Source of the DNA: Casuarina equisetifolia
Lineage: Eukaryota; Streptophyta; Magnoliopsida; Fagales; Casuarinaceae
Assembly: GCA_028551475.1 (NCBI GenBank)
Contig: CM052354.1
Location: 12,686,840 to 12,750,839, forward strand
DNA: 64,000 bases
Direction: 5' to 3'
Shown: positions 1 through 12,290 of the stretch, in pieces
Layout of the letters: each line of letters starts with the position of its first letter
How positions within the stretch are numbered: the stretch's first letter is position 1
Notes under the pieces: model-generated
Told to the model about the DNA's origin: nothing
The model's database searches: none
Seen by the model: only the letters and a program-made list of their open reading frames with translations
Made by a program: the position numbers and the translations under genes

Positions 1-425
1 GCTCCCATGTTTGGTTTTGAATGAGAATTGCCATAGCAGCATGCCAATAAAGAGGTAAAGACCTTGATTAATGGTGCTACATAGAAGGATATTGCTTGAG
101 TAAAGACTTTTTGCAATGAAATTGTTGGTATAAAATAAGAAAACACGTTGATTATTAAGAGTAAATTTAAATAATGATAACATATTTTTGGTAGTTGAAG
201 GAAAAATTATAACACCATTGAGTTCGACATCAAGAGATAGAATGACGTTACATGTGTGAATGATAAGGAAGCCGATGCCATCACCTATATTGACTTGTTG
301 GTGACCAAGTTAGGGATTAAAGTTTGAGTTGAGAGTGATGAAAGGGGGAGGTAGAATATGGAAAACATGTAGTACCACTAACAATGAAATGAGGAGGTAG
401 AGTAGTGTAGTAACTTTGGGTATAT
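1..425. other. AT-rich flank, nothing recognised
   Basis: No reading frame, RNA gene or element end could be recognised upstream of the first solo LTR. The sequence is AT-rich with purine-rich patches and looks like decayed intergenic or transposon-derived DNA. Confidence 0.5.
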
Positions 426-2129
426 TGATAACTTTATTCTATATAGAATTATTGTTATTATTTTAAGGTAGATTTAATATAATTTTTATTAGATTATATT
501 TATGTATATTTTGTTGTTTTATGCAATAAATCCAAAATAGAAGAAAAATGAAGAAAAGAAAGACAAAATCAATAGAAAATGAGAAAAAAAGAAGTAGAGC
601 TAAAAAGAGGGGCTTTTATCAATTGTGGGTTTTGTAAAGGAAAGATGGGCATCATCCAATGGGCCTTGGATTGGGCGAAAAAGCAAAAGAAACCGGGCCG
701 AAAGGGTTTGGAGGCCGATTAAGAAAAGAAAGAGAAAAGCGTGACGTGCGTCGAGTGAAGAAATAGAAAAAGGGCCGAACAGAGGAGAAACCAAAAGAGA
801 GAGAGAAGCAGAGGCAAGCAGCTTCTCCTCGCGGGAAAAGTAGGTGCATGCACGACAGCGCGGAACCTTGAGAACGGCCAACAGTCGGGCAAAAGCCGAC
901 TGTCACGTTCGTTTCCGGCGAAGGAGAAGCGTTTTCCGGCGAAGGCACCGATTTTCGACGATAAAGTCCATTTTCCGGCCGTTTCTGGGTTGATTTTGGC
1001 GAGAGGAGAACAGATCTGCAACTCTGGTGTGTTTTCCAGTCATTTTGTGGTAGTTGCAGGCGATTTTCGGCGATTTTCCAGCGAAGAACCGAGAATGCCG
1101 TCCGAGCCTTTTCCGTCAGATCTATGCCGTTTGGTGGCAATTCAGCGCAATTTCTCTGCAGATCGGCACTCCAGGGACCTCGATCTGCATTTTCCGGCAG
1201 TTTTCGTGAAGAATGGAGGCGGCGCGTAGCGACTCACGGCGGCGCGTGACCGGTGACTGGCCGGTGCGTGGCGGAGGCGCGTGGAAGTTCCTTTTCACCT
1301 TGTTTTTCAGATAGAACCTCCTTCTCCCCTTGATGTGCTGATTTGTGCAACTTATTTTATGATTTGAAGACATCTTTGATAACAACTTAATGTTTTTAAT
1401 TTACAAAATGTGTTGTTTAATTTTCTGCACTATTCTAATTTATGTAAATATGTTGTTTTAGTTTAGTTTGTTAGAGTTATGGTGAAACTTAATTATGATG
1501 TATGAATGTGATTATTTAGGTTTTTTGAGATATTTTATAAATGTGAAGTTGTATATCACGGAATTTAATATTTTTATGCAATTAGTTATCACTTAAATAA
1601 TATGATTTACATGTTTAAGACTGACAAGAAATGACACGTAGTTATTTTTTGTAATATGTAATTATAAATCAATATGGACAGACATACCATATTATTTGTA
1701 TAACTTTAGGTGTAAACTGAAATATTCATAAATTTTAATATATTTAACTTATTTAATTTATATGTGGACTTATAGTGAATTAATGAGCTAAGTAGGTTTA
1801 TTATATCTAGACATAGGATAGTGAATAAGTTAGGAGATTCTACCATCAAATGAGTAGAATTAATTTTGCTAGCATAAAAATGATCTACATTCATATCTAG
1901 TAATTAGGTGAAATTGGACGCTTTAGCATATTTAATTAATTAAATTTAGGTTAAATTTAATTCTTTAATCAATGTTTTACCATTTTGATTTGTTAGATAA
2001 ACTTTAGAGTCTATTTACTATTAGTAATTAGTTAGTTCAGTAAACATCAATCTCTGTGGGATGATACTCATACTTATCATTATATTACTTGTTCGACACG
2101 TAGATTTACATATAGAATTTTTCTAAACA
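426..2129 (+). mobile_element. Solo LTR, family S copy 1
   Basis: This is a near-full-length copy of the LTR family that recurs through the window (called family S here). It opens with TGATAACTTTATTC and its palindromic terminus, has an AT-rich first part, a GC-rich middle (about 640-1290), and the shared tail with the near-invariant GTGGGATGATACTC block. It ends TTTTTCTAAACA, where other copies read TTTCACCGAACA. The flanking 5-mers are TATAT and TTTAT, so the TSD is imperfect (4 of 5). No internal retrotransposon sequence adjoins it. Reading frames inside are fortuitous, caused by the GC-rich middle. Confidence 0.8.
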
Positions 2130-2160
2130 TTTATGGTATAGAGTTATAAAGAGTTAAGGT

Positions 2161-3110
2161 TTAAAAGTTACCTATGGAAAAGGCCTGTTGGTTAATGGGT
2201 TGATTAAGGGCTAAAACGAGTTTAATAATTTCATGGGCTTGAGTTTGGGGTGGACATGGGGCTTGATTGTGGGTTGGGGTAGGAAAGGGACATAGCTGGA
2301 ATTGTACTCTCCCAATAGTATATGACATAGTAATTAAGCTATTGGCAAAGTTAACAGAGTGATAGATGAAGCCCACCATTCTATTTTTCACAAGTTAAAA
2401 AGTTGAAATGTCCATGGAGTGTCAATTGGTTTAGTATATGCATTGGTGTGGAGGCCAAATTGTAATTTATGTTAGGATTTTCATTTGGCCAGGATAGGTG
2501 AAGTTAAGGTTGATAAGCTACAAAGGTGGCTAAAGAGGAAGGAAAGGAAGCATGGGCAAGGTTGATTTAGGTGTGGGACTAAACATGAATAAGAGTGAAG
2601 ATGGGATTAAACTCGGGTCCAAGGCTACAAAAAAGATGGTTATGTAATTCAACATCAACGATGGACTTTTTGATAGCTAGAAGTTGATTGGCAATAGTGT
2701 AAACATGGTGGAGGAATTTGGATATGTGGTGGGTTCCTTTTGTCAAATGTTGGAGCTCCATTTAGAACAAGTTGGCTTAGGCTATGCTCTTTGTGGCATA
2801 TTTTGTTGCTACAATGGATCTCACAATAGTTGAAGAGGTAAGTTAGGACATGCTAGTGACAATTGGCAATGTGGCAATGTTCAATATCCATCCAAGTGTT
2901 ATTTGATCATGAATCAACTAACTAATCTTCAAAAGTTAGATTTGGGTCACAAGCCACTTTGCCATCAAACCATTTTCTCAATTTTGGTGGGTGGCAATGG
3001 GAAGGAACCATTAACATAGATGGGAGGTGGATTAAGAAAGGAAGGATTTGAGCCCACCAAACCAGGTAATTATTGTTGTTTAGGTAAACATCAATCATGG
3101 GTATAGGTCT
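2161..3110 (-). pseudogene. Decayed Ty1/copia gag fragment
   Basis: On the minus strand a 60-codon open stretch (2579-2761) carries the copia gag pattern of the UBN2/Retrotran_gag family: LQHLTKGTHHISKFLHHV, then a run ending LFCSLGPEFNPIFT that matches the usual GLGPEYDPFVTSI block. Upstream of it (to about 3110) only scattered similarity to the gag N-terminal half remains, with many stops. Downstream (to 2161) there is a Pro/Gln-rich stretch. No LTRs of this element were found. It is an isolated dead fragment. Confidence 0.6.
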
Positions 3111-3345
3111 AGGTGTGAAGGTTTGGGATGGGTTTTGTTAGGTTAAAGCCAATACAATATGGCCGTAATACCAAATTGAAAAAAATTGGTGGTTAGAATT
3201 TGTTAAAAAATCAAAAATAATGAAGACCTTTAAAACTAGAAGAAATTTCTATTTTAAAATTACTTGAAAATAATTGATTATAATGCATGATTACATAGGG
3301 GTTTAAGTTGGTTTAATATAATGATGAATTTTCTTAGAACTTTAA

Positions 3346-3508
3346 ATAGGATTGAGCTAAATAAGATTTGTATTTACCTAGAATTCTAGATAGGATTGAG
3401 CTAGATGAGATTTAGATTTGCTTAGGACTCAAGATTAAACTAGATAGGATTTGGATTTGCTTAGGATTCTAGATGGGATTAAGCTAGATAAGGTTTGGAT
3501 TTCCTAGC
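3346..3508. repeat. Imperfect tandem repeat, period about 44 bp
   Basis: About 3.7 copies of an imperfect unit built on AGGATTGAGCTAGATGAGAT and ending in a TTCTAGAT-like box follow one another. The third copy is slightly shorter. It lies in non-coding AT-rich DNA. Confidence 0.7.
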
Positions 3509-3565
3509 TAATTTGTTCAAATGTGCAATTAGGTCTTCATTGGTTTGTTTGAGTCTTGAACTAGG

Positions 3566-3672
3566 TTTCCAAGTTGACTTGTCTAATACTTACAAGGTTG
3601 GGTTTAGAGGCTAGCTTAACTAAATACTTGCCATGTTTGGTTTCCAAGCTAACTTATCTAACACTTACAAGT
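3566..3672. repeat. Short direct duplication, 73-bp spacing
   Basis: A block of about 34 bp starting GGTTTCCAAGTTGACTTGTC at 3566 recurs at 3639 as GGTTTCCAAGCTAACTTATC with the same continuation through CTTACAAG. It is a small local duplication in non-coding DNA. Confidence 0.65.
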
Positions 3673-3858
3673 AGGGATGTTTAGTAGTCCTTATTTGGTT
3701 AAGACCTATGGCTATCATACTAAATCAAACCATTGGCAATGAAGGGCATTAGAAATCTAACTAGATGGAAAACCAACGGTATAGTGGTTTGGTGTTTTGA
3801 TGAAATAGGAAGTTGTTTAGCTATTTTCAATTTCTTCTACATGTGTTGGCATGGGATG

Positions 3859-6040
3859 ATAACGCGAAGAATTTGTAACAATTAATATAAGGGCAAAATT
3901 GTAACTTAGTCTCTTAGGATACCTTAGTATTTTATGTAGAAGTATGGGAAAATATGTTAATATCTTCCCCATATATTTATAAAGCTCTTATATATCCTTT
4001 AGAAAGGTTAAAGAGTGATAACTAGAGGTGCACTACTTTGTATCATAATTGCCAACTAAAAAAGCGTAGCAAAACATATGCATAATTAATTACTATAAAG
4101 GTATAGTAGTTGCCAAAAATATGAGCTACTAAGCTACTATGATTGTTGTAAGCAACCATGTGTGCTATGCATGGATCTTATAAACATCTTTGTACTTCCC
4201 TAGAAAAACTTTAAAATAGGAGAAAAATTAGGAAGCTACACTAGTGATAGTGGTGATAGTGGATGTTCGGTGAAATTCTACATGTAAGTGTACATGTCAA
4301 ATAAGTAATATAATGATGAGAATGAGTATCGTCTCACAAAGATTGATGTTTACTAAATTAACTAATTACTAATGGTGAATAAACTCTAAAGTTTATTGAA
4401 TAAATCAAAGTGATAAAACATGGATTAACTAACTAAATTTAACCTAAACTTAATAAACGAAATATGCTAGAGTATCCGATTTCACGTAATTACTAGATAC
4501 AAATGTCGATCATTCATGTTAGCTATATTAATTTTACTCATGTGATGACGAATTTCTTAATTTATTTATTATCCTATGTCTAGATATAGTGAACCTATTT
4601 AGCTCGTTAATTTATTGTATTTGTACCCATGAATTAAATGAATTAAGTGTATTAAGATTTGTGAAAATTTCAGTCTACACCTGAAGCCACACAAATTATA
4701 TGATATATGTCTATCTATATTAATTTATGGTTACGTATTACGTGAAGCAACTACATATTATCTCTTGTCAATCTCTAACATCCAAATCAGATCATTTAAG
4801 TAGTAGCTAATCACTAAAAAGTATTAAACTCCATAATATGAAATTTTACATTCATAAAATGTCTTACAAAACATAAATAATCATAACATTCCTACTTCAT
4901 AATCAAGTTATATCGTACCTCTAACACAATGAACTAAAACAACATATTTACACAAACTAAATCAGTGCAACAATGTGAACAAAACATTATGTAAATTAAA
5001 AACATTAAAGCTGTCACCAAATGTCTTCAAATCACAAAAGAGGTTGCACAAATCTGCATATTAGGGGGAGAAGAAGAAGTTGTTTGGAAAATGAAAAGAA
5101 AACAAGTTGGCACACGTCTTCACGCGCTTTTGCATGCGCCTCCACGAGCCACCGTCCGCTGCTATGCGCTTATGCCTTTTGCTGTTGCTGTCCGCTGCCA
5201 CGTGCTACTATCGTCTACTGCAATCTTCACAGAAACTTCCAAAAATATAAATTGGGATGCTTAGGTTGCACATATGTAAAAATATCACGCAAATTTGCCA
5301 CAGAAACACGTAAATCTAGTGGAGAAGACTTAAACAGCATTCGTCATTCTTCGTAGGAAATCGCCATACATTGCCGTGAAACTGGTGCAAAAACACCGAA
5401 AATTGTTCTAAGAAGCCAACTCTGCTTTCAGATCGTCGGAAAGCACTCAAATTTGGCCAAAAAACCGTTGAAATGACCGCCACGTTCTATGCCTGAGACG
5501 CACGTTGTCATGCATTGTCTTTGAGCTCTAGCAAGATCCCCTACTGCCGGCGCTCCGATCGCTATTCTCTTTTTGGCCCAACCTTTCTCTCTTTTTTGTT
5601 ATCTCCTTTTTGCTTGGTCTCTTTTGTTAATCTGCCTTCATTCTCTACATAACAAAATCCCGATAAAAGGCTTGCTCTTTTCCCTTTCTTTTTCCTGCCT
5701 TGCGGTCTACACAATTCATGACCCAAAAGCCCAATCATTTTACATCCAAAGCTCGATGGCCTGATAAAAAGCCCTCTATTTGGCCCTCCTCATTCTTTTC
5801 TTATTTTCTTTTGGTTTTGTGCTTCTTTTCTTCACTTTTCTTCTATTTTGGGTTTGCTGCATAAAATAAAAAAATATACACAAATATAATTAAATACAAA
5901 TATAATATAATAGAAATTATATTAAACACTAACTAAAATACTAATAATAACTCTATAGTGGACATAGGATAGCTTTTTCCATACCATTTTAAATCTTATA
6001 TCTTTTGTCTATTTCTTGCTTTATTCTTAGATGTTGTACT
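3859..6040 (+). repeat. 5' LTR of element E, split by a solo LTR
   Basis: Blocks shared with 11775-12290 occur in the same order: GAATTTGTAACAAT, GATAACTAGAGGTGCACTAC, AACCATGTGTGCTATGC, TTGTACTTCCCTAGAAAAAC, and after the inserted solo LTR the block from GTGGACATAGG to about CTTGCTTTATTC. Shared collinear order over roughly 480 bp supports homology despite many substitutions. The right end is uncertain. Confidence 0.6.
4264..5957 (-). mobile_element. Solo LTR, family S copy 2, TSD GTGGA
   Basis: This is the reverse-complement copy: it starts TGTTCGGTGAAATTCTACAT (the family's 3' end) and runs to AATAATAACTCTATA. An exact GTGGA lies at 4259-4263 and again at 5958-5962. The outermost 15 or so bases of the family's 5' terminus, one arm of the terminal palindrome, are missing, yet the TSD abuts the truncated end. 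The target is the 5' LTR of element E. Confidence 0.87.
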
Positions 6041-6389
6041 TTTTGTGATGGGTGTTTCCACAACTTGTTCGAAACTTTGGTTTGGAACTTGGTAACATTG
6101 CACAAATGAAATTAGGCCAAAAATTGTTGATTAAAAGGAAGGAAACTTCTCTTGGTCCTTTTTTCTATTTCTTTTTGCTAATTTAGAACATTTAGCCTTT
6201 GGTGTGAAAATGGATTGATTTTTCTATGGCTTTCTTTTTGGGTGCTTTGTTTCCAAAACTTATAATCATTTGTATGTTGGAGGAGTATTTTGGAAAACAT
6301 AAGGCCAAATAAGGAATCCAAGTGCCCTAATCTACCATTTGAAGATGTTTGGAATGGCAAGTGAGTATTAAAATGGGTTAGGAGAACCT

Positions 6390-8140
6390 TGATAACTCTA
6401 TTTTATATAGAGTTATTGTTATTATTTTAGGTTATATTTAATATAATTTTATTAAGTTCTATTTATATTTAATTGTATTTAAGTATGGTTTTGTTATTTT
6501 AGGTAGCAAACCCAAAATGGAAGAAAAGTAAGAAAATAAGCAAAAATTGGAAGGAAAAGTGAAGAGAAATGAAAGAAGCAATTAATCAAACATATGGAAG
6601 GCTGGAAAGAAAGGAGACTAGACGAATTAACAAGGAAAAAGGGAAGCACGTGACCGAAAGAGGGGACTGATGAACAAAACAAAAGAAGAAGACAAAGAAG
6701 GAAACACATGGGACCCGTTAGGCTATGTAGAAGACTTGTGAGGCCATTATGTGATGGCAACGCAGGAGGTCTTTTATAAACAAAAGAAGTCAAACAAAGA
6801 AAGCCAAGTGGAAAACAGCGGGTCGCATGAGTGGAAAAACGTGTGGGACCAAGGAGAAACGCGTTAGTGCAAGAGGGGCTTTTATCTGGAGACCGAAAGG
6901 AGAAACCGAGAGGAGGGGAATGATCGGGCAGAAGTGAAAAACCAGAGGAGAGAGAGAAAGAAAAGGCAGGCGATCGGACTGGTCGGGAAGCCGGAGTCAG
7001 GTAACGTCTCGCCGGAAACGAAGGCCGTGCGTGAGAGCGCACGACTCTGTGAGAACGCGACGGTCACGCGACAGCTGACCGTCCGAGCGTTCGTTTCCGG
7101 CGAGGAAGAACCAGAACGCTTTCTGCGTTCAACTCCAAATCTGGCAATTTTTGGGCTTCGTCTCTGCATATCTGCGTGGGTTTTTAGTAGATCTGTATTT
7201 TTCAGCACTTTCTGTGAAGACCGTGGTGGCCGGACGTTGGCGCGTGTCACCGGAGCGTGTCAACGCGTGCGAAAGCGCGTGAGGGCGCGTGTCGGCTCAT
7301 TTTTGGCCCCGTTTTCCAGACAGCTTCATTTCCTCTCCCTGATGTGCAGATTTGTGCATTATATTTTGTGATTTTAAGACATTTGGTGACAGCTTTAATG
7401 TTTTTAAATTTCAGAATATTTTGTTCACGTTTTTGCACTGATTTAGTTTATGTAAATATGTTATTTTAATTTATTGTGTTAGAGCTATGATGGAACTTAA
7501 TTATAACGTATGAATGTTATGATTGTTTGTGCTTTGTGAGGTATTTTATGAATGTGAAGTTGCATGTTACTGATCTTAATGCATTTAAGTGATTAGCTAC
7601 CACTTAAATGATCTGATTTGCATATTTGAGTTCGAACGACGACGATATGCAGTTGCTTCATGTAATATGCAACCATAGATTAATATGGATAGAAATATAC
7701 CATATGATTTGTGTGGCTTTAGGTGCAAACTGGAATATTCACATATCTTAATGCACTTGGTTCATTTAATTCATATGTAGAGATACAGTGAGTTGATGAG
7801 TTAAGTAGGTTCGCTACACCTAGACATAGGGTAGTGAATAAATTAGGAAATTCCGCCATCACATGACTAGAATTAATCTTGCAAGCATAAATGATCAACA
7901 TTTGTACTGAGTAATTAGGGGAAATCAGAAGCTCTAGCACATTTCGTTTATCAATTTTAGATTAAATTTGGTTATTAAATTCATGTTTTACCATTTTTGT
8001 TGGCTAGATAAACTCTAGGATCTATTCACCATTAGTAATTAATTAGTTTAGTAAACACCAGTCTTCGTGGGACGATATCTGTACTTATCATTATATTACT
8101 TGTTCGACATGTACACTTGCATGTAGAATTTCACTGAACA
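6390..8140 (+). mobile_element. Solo LTR, family S copy 3, TSD AACCT
   Basis: This is the best-preserved copy (1751 bp). It begins TGATAACTCTATTTTATATA and ends TTTCACTGAACA, with exact AACCT at 6385-6389 and 8141-8145. The order is AT-rich leader, purine-rich stretch, GC-rich block (about 6880-7320) with a cluster of CGCGTG motifs, then an AT-rich tail. No primer-binding site or polypurine tract adjoins either end, as expected for a solo LTR. Confidence 0.93.
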
Positions 8141-10158
8141 AACCTGCATCGATGATGTTGGGTGGCATGGGCTATGCAATAGCTTGGAAGAAATGGGGTT
8201 TGGTGGAGCCTAGTAGGCTAGCATAAAGCAAGACAAGCATGGATGATTAATCTAGATTAAGGTTCGATTCAGGTGAGAATTCAAGCTTAGGTTAAATTTG
8301 TGGAACCAAGATTGAATTGCCTTGATGGAGCTAGGCTTAAGTAGAGCTCATTGAACCTAATTGGTTAAATTAAATGGGCTTAACAAATGTGCCTCATGTT
8401 AGGTCCATGGGGGGACAACATGGATGTGGAGATTGGCTAGAAAGAAGCCAATGCCTATGGCCTAAGGAAGTAGGTCAAATGGATGGATGTAAAATGATAG
8501 GTTTGATAAGGTTTTTAGGGCTCAAAGATAGGCCGAAAGTTAGTACAACCCCATGCTTGGTAGATAATGGGTCAAATAAGCCTAAGTCTACAAACCTAAG
8601 GAGATTTAAGTCAAATATGTTCTATAGATTGGATGAATTGGACAAGATCCAAGTTGATGCAAGTCGGGTGCCAATTTAATAGTTAGATTCAAAAAAGGCT
8701 TTGTAAGAACCAAGTGGATGAGATAGGTTAAATATAAACATGTAAATTCAAATTGATAAGTGCAGTTTAGTGCAAGTTGACTTGTAAAGGCGCATCAAAT
8801 ACATTTGTGCCATAGACACCTAAGAACAATTGAAGATCTCCTTTGATATACCACATATGACAATAAGGAAATTGTTTGTGGTTAATTCATGGAGGATTCT
8901 AGTTCTAGAAAAGATAGAAGCATAGTGAAAAACAATGGTGATAAAAAACTTAGGCTATGTAGAGAACTTTTAGGTGAAGGTAAAAACCTAACTACTAATA
9001 ATAAGTCAATGAAGATGGGCAATTGTAGAGGGTATATCATTTTATTCCAAATTTGTTGATGGTGGAAGGTTAACTAGATCTCTTATGGTAGATGGTGGAT
9101 CATGGAGTTAGGTCACAAACCATGTTAGGCAAATCCTTCTAAAGGAATAGGCCAACCCATTTAGAGTAGAAGTGTGTGTTTGCACACACATTTATTAAGG
9201 ATGTGCACCATAGGGGATGATGCATGTGAACGCATGCACCTACACAATGCACAAGTGCAAGAAACCCATGCATGCATAGAATGTTTTGACACATCTTTTA
9301 CAAGTGCCATTAAGTTTTTTCCAAAGCCTTTTTGGCCAATGCATTTCAAGCATTGTTTATTGGTGTTTTTGGTTTGTGATTTCAAAATCTGGGAAGTTTA
9401 AAAAATGTGATTTCTTTTTTAGCCTTTGGACATAGTTTCTATATATGGTAAAATTAGATTGATTTGGCTTTGAATGGATGGTGCATAGGCCATCATGGAT
9501 GAGAAAGGTGAAATGAGAATAGTTGTGTTCATGGGCTTTTGGTACCTTTGTTTGGATAATTTAGTGTCATTGGACATTGATGATTGCATTACGACAAAAG
9601 GACTTATGGTTTTCTTATAGACCTTATGAGATTTCATTACTTCAAATTGTTTTGGCTTTACTATCTAATATATTAGGTGTTTAGGATCCTATTACTTACG
9701 TATTTGACTAATATATAGGGTTCCAAAAGGATAATGATATCTTAATAGGTAGATTGTTACGTTCTTGAATGAGGATTCAATTAGTGTTCTTCATTAGATA
9801 CCTTCATTCTTGTCTTTTGATAATGACAAAGAGGAGATAATTTTGTCTATTTTGTAGTTATCTAGGATTCTTTGGTTATCCATGAAACTAAGGTATAATG
9901 TTCCAAACAAAGGGAGAATACAATTTAAGGAGGAAAATATTATTCATCTACTACTATTATTATCTGTTGACATGGACATAATGGAGAAACAAAGTCAAGT
10001 GGTGTCAAGAGCAAGAGATAAAAATGGAACACATGAAAACCTGCATTAAAGCAAGGCAATTTTGGAATCACTATTAAGCTCTACAGAATAGTCAATCCTT
10101 AGAGAATATTCAATTCTTTCTAAGAGATAAAACTACATATATAGAGGAAGTAAAGATG

Positions 10159-10162
<4 letters not shown>

Positions 10163-10208
<46 letters not shown>
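10163..10208. repeat. (TA)23 microsatellite
   Basis: An uninterrupted run of TA dinucleotides, 46 bases long, lies in the interior of element E. It is a likely length-variable locus. Confidence 0.97.
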
Positions 10209-10213
<5 letters not shown>

Positions 10214-11560
10214 GAATAGACTAATTGATTGACATTGGTGTAGATTATGTCTTGGTTCAAGATAAGTGTGATCTTAAGGGAAGGTGAGTGAGAGCTTTAG
10301 TCTAAACAACATTTTCTTTGGCAAGTAGTGATTATTATGGAGACTACTTATTATATCAACATTTAGAGATACAACGTTCATTAGGGAAAAGCTAGATAAA
10401 CCTATAGTTAAGGTAAGTTAATAAATAAACAGAGGATACAATGTCAATTGATGTACCTAGGATTAAATAATTAATTTTACTTTTCTAGTTGCCTCCCTGG
10501 TGATTGTACAAGCAATAGGACCCATTGATCTTAATCATTTTGTGGTTTTCGGGTATCCCTAGTTTGAATCCATAAGGAGAAGGAGCCTATGATTGTGTGA
10601 AAACCTATTGTTAGATAATGCCATGTACTATCAAATGATGGATCATATGATGTGGATAGTTACAAAGTGATGTTACATTCTCATTGGTGATCATGAAGAC
10701 TTTGATATAGGTGACATTAAGCTTTGGTAGTGATTTATATTGTAATATATCAGCCCTTGAGATTTGAAGTTAAAAGAAGATATAGTTTTTAATGTACTTA
10801 AGTAACAAACATTTCTATTTACTTTAGGGTAACTTCCTTAAGTATAAGTTTACTTTTCTAGTTTTTTAACTAAAAGATTGGTTGTTAGATCTTGCAAGGG
10901 TTCTTAGAGAAGTTGTTGATGGAGCTTATGGTAGAACTTGCCATAAAAGACCTAAGAGTAGCATGATCTATATGTAAGGTGAAATACTCAAGATAAAGTG
11001 TTATGGGATTCCATCAACATAATTGAATTGAAAAGTTAAACTAAGAAAGAGTCTATCTATTAGAGGCTAGATGCCTATCACTCATACTATTGATCAACAT
11101 TTCAACTTGTTGGAAAATGGATATGATTAGAGATTATCAAGGTTGCACTAGTGATGAAAACTTAAGAAAAGGCATGTATAAGGTTAGATATTACCTATGA
11201 AGCAAACATGATTAATAAGTGAACATCTGTGTTAGGATTTCTCTGCAACAAGTTATAGATTTACACTTGGCAAGAACTCCCCTAGTGGTAAGAGTACTAC
11301 CAATTATCTTCATAGTTGATTGAATGACTAGTATTGGATTAGCTACAATTAGTGGGATAGTTATCAACTATAGAAACCATGATGTAGTTGTGATTATAAA
11401 GGCCATAGACCTTATATAGGTTTGCAAAGATTCAATGAGGAGTTGGATCAAAGAATTCAATGGATTATTCTAGAATGTTGCACTTTTAGCTAGGTATCTC
11501 TTCATCAGAATAAAGATGGAAGAAGAGCTTAAAAAGCTAGGATAGGTCCACATTTCCCAT

Positions 11561-11655
11561 TGTAGTTAACATGATAACCAATTAAATATCTCTTCTTGGT
11601 GTAGTTAACATGATAACCAGTTAAATATCTCTTCCTAGTGTAGTTAACATGCTAG
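11561..11655. repeat. 39-bp tandem repeat, 2.4 copies
   Basis: The unit starts TGTAGTTAACATGATAACCA and occurs at 11561 and 11600, with a partial third copy at 11639. The two full copies differ at only three positions, so the duplication is much younger than the element around it. Confidence 0.92.
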
Positions 11656-11774
11656 TTAGGATAATGGATCAATGTAAAGATTAGCTTAACCATAGGGCTC
11701 GAAGATTAAAGTAATGTATGTATAGGATCACCTACTTTGGAGGATTGTTGCAATAGTTGTTTCAATGTGGAGAT

Positions 11775-12290
11775 TGTTAGGAATTTGTAACAATCAATGA
11801 GGGGTAGATTGCAATCTAGCCTTTTAGTAATTTCTTCTCCTTAAGTTTATAGGGGTCTTGTGTAACTCTTAGGAGGATTGTGCAACACTATGAGAATGGT
11901 AGCCAGGGGTGCATTGCTTTGTGTTTAGGTTTCAACTAAGAGAGAGCAGTGATAGCTAGAGGTACACTACTTTATGTTGTAGGTTCCAACTAGGAGAAAG
12001 CAATGAAATGTAGGCACAACATGAATACCGTGGGACAGTATAGCACCCAAGATATGAAAACTATAGAGTTACTAGGCGTTCTGAGAATAACCATGTGTAA
12101 GTTATGTGCAACTCTTCTAAAATACATCCATGTACACTTTTTGGAGAAACTCAAAAAAAGCATAAGGTATCGGTAATTGTGCCCTTAACAATAGATGTAG
12201 GACAGATTTGTCTAAACCATCTTAAATCTAGTATCTCTTGTGTGTTATTTTGCTTGATTTGTGGCTTTTATTGTTCACCTGATAGTATTT
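11775..12290 (+). repeat. 3' LTR of element E
   Basis: It begins TGTTAGGAATTTGTAACAAT directly after a GTGGAGAT polypurine stretch and shares collinear blocks with the split 5' LTR. A block resembling GCTAGAGGTACACTACTTTA is present in two nearby versions (about 11905 and 11955), suggesting a small internal duplication. The 97-codon frame from 12104 lies in this LTR and is not treated as a gene. The end near 12290 is approximate. Confidence 0.6.

Larger units (their letters stand above)
8146..11774 (+). pseudogene. Decayed interior of element E
   Basis: No open frame longer than about 100 codons is present and nothing could be identified with confidence. Position between the two E LTRs, and faint RNase H-like residues near 11240-11330 followed by a polypurine tract, suggest old copia coding sequence. 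A region near 9160-9400 is rich in alternating TGCATG/CATGCA motifs. It also contains a (TA)n tract and a 39-bp tandem repeat, listed separately. Confidence 0.4.
3859..12290 (+). mobile_element. Ancient copia-like element E with two solo LTRs inserted
   Basis: The element is inferred from two diverged but alignable LTRs at 3859-6040 (interrupted) and 11775-12290. The 3' LTR is preceded by AATGTGGAGATTG, a copia-like polypurine tract in plus orientation. Two family S solo LTRs lie inside: 4264-5957 within the 5' LTR and 6390-8140 within the body. Removing these leaves an element of about 5 kb, a normal copia size. The interior is too decayed for confident domain calls. A stretch near 11240-11330 faintly resembles the RNase H region. 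Confidence 0.6.

Noticed and set aside
652-1385. Frames of 162, 100, 93 and 87 codons near the left end
   Set aside because: Same cause: the GC-rich middle of family S copy 1. No start context, domain or conservation with the matching frames of other copies.
3841-3870. TGATAACGCG at 3857 as another family S LTR start
   Set aside because: Only the first seven bases match the family terminus; the following sequence aligns with the 3' LTR of element E instead.
6494-7371. Frames of 182, 122 and 145 codons on both strands
   Set aside because: They lie inside family S solo LTR copy 3. Overlapping long frames on both strands come from its GC-rich block, recur in other copies without frame conservation, and have Ser/Phe/Arg-biased composition.
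9174-9401. Overlapping 75- and 74-codon frames around TGCATG-rich sequence
   Set aside because: Alternating CATGCA motifs keep both strands open by chance; no family resemblance.
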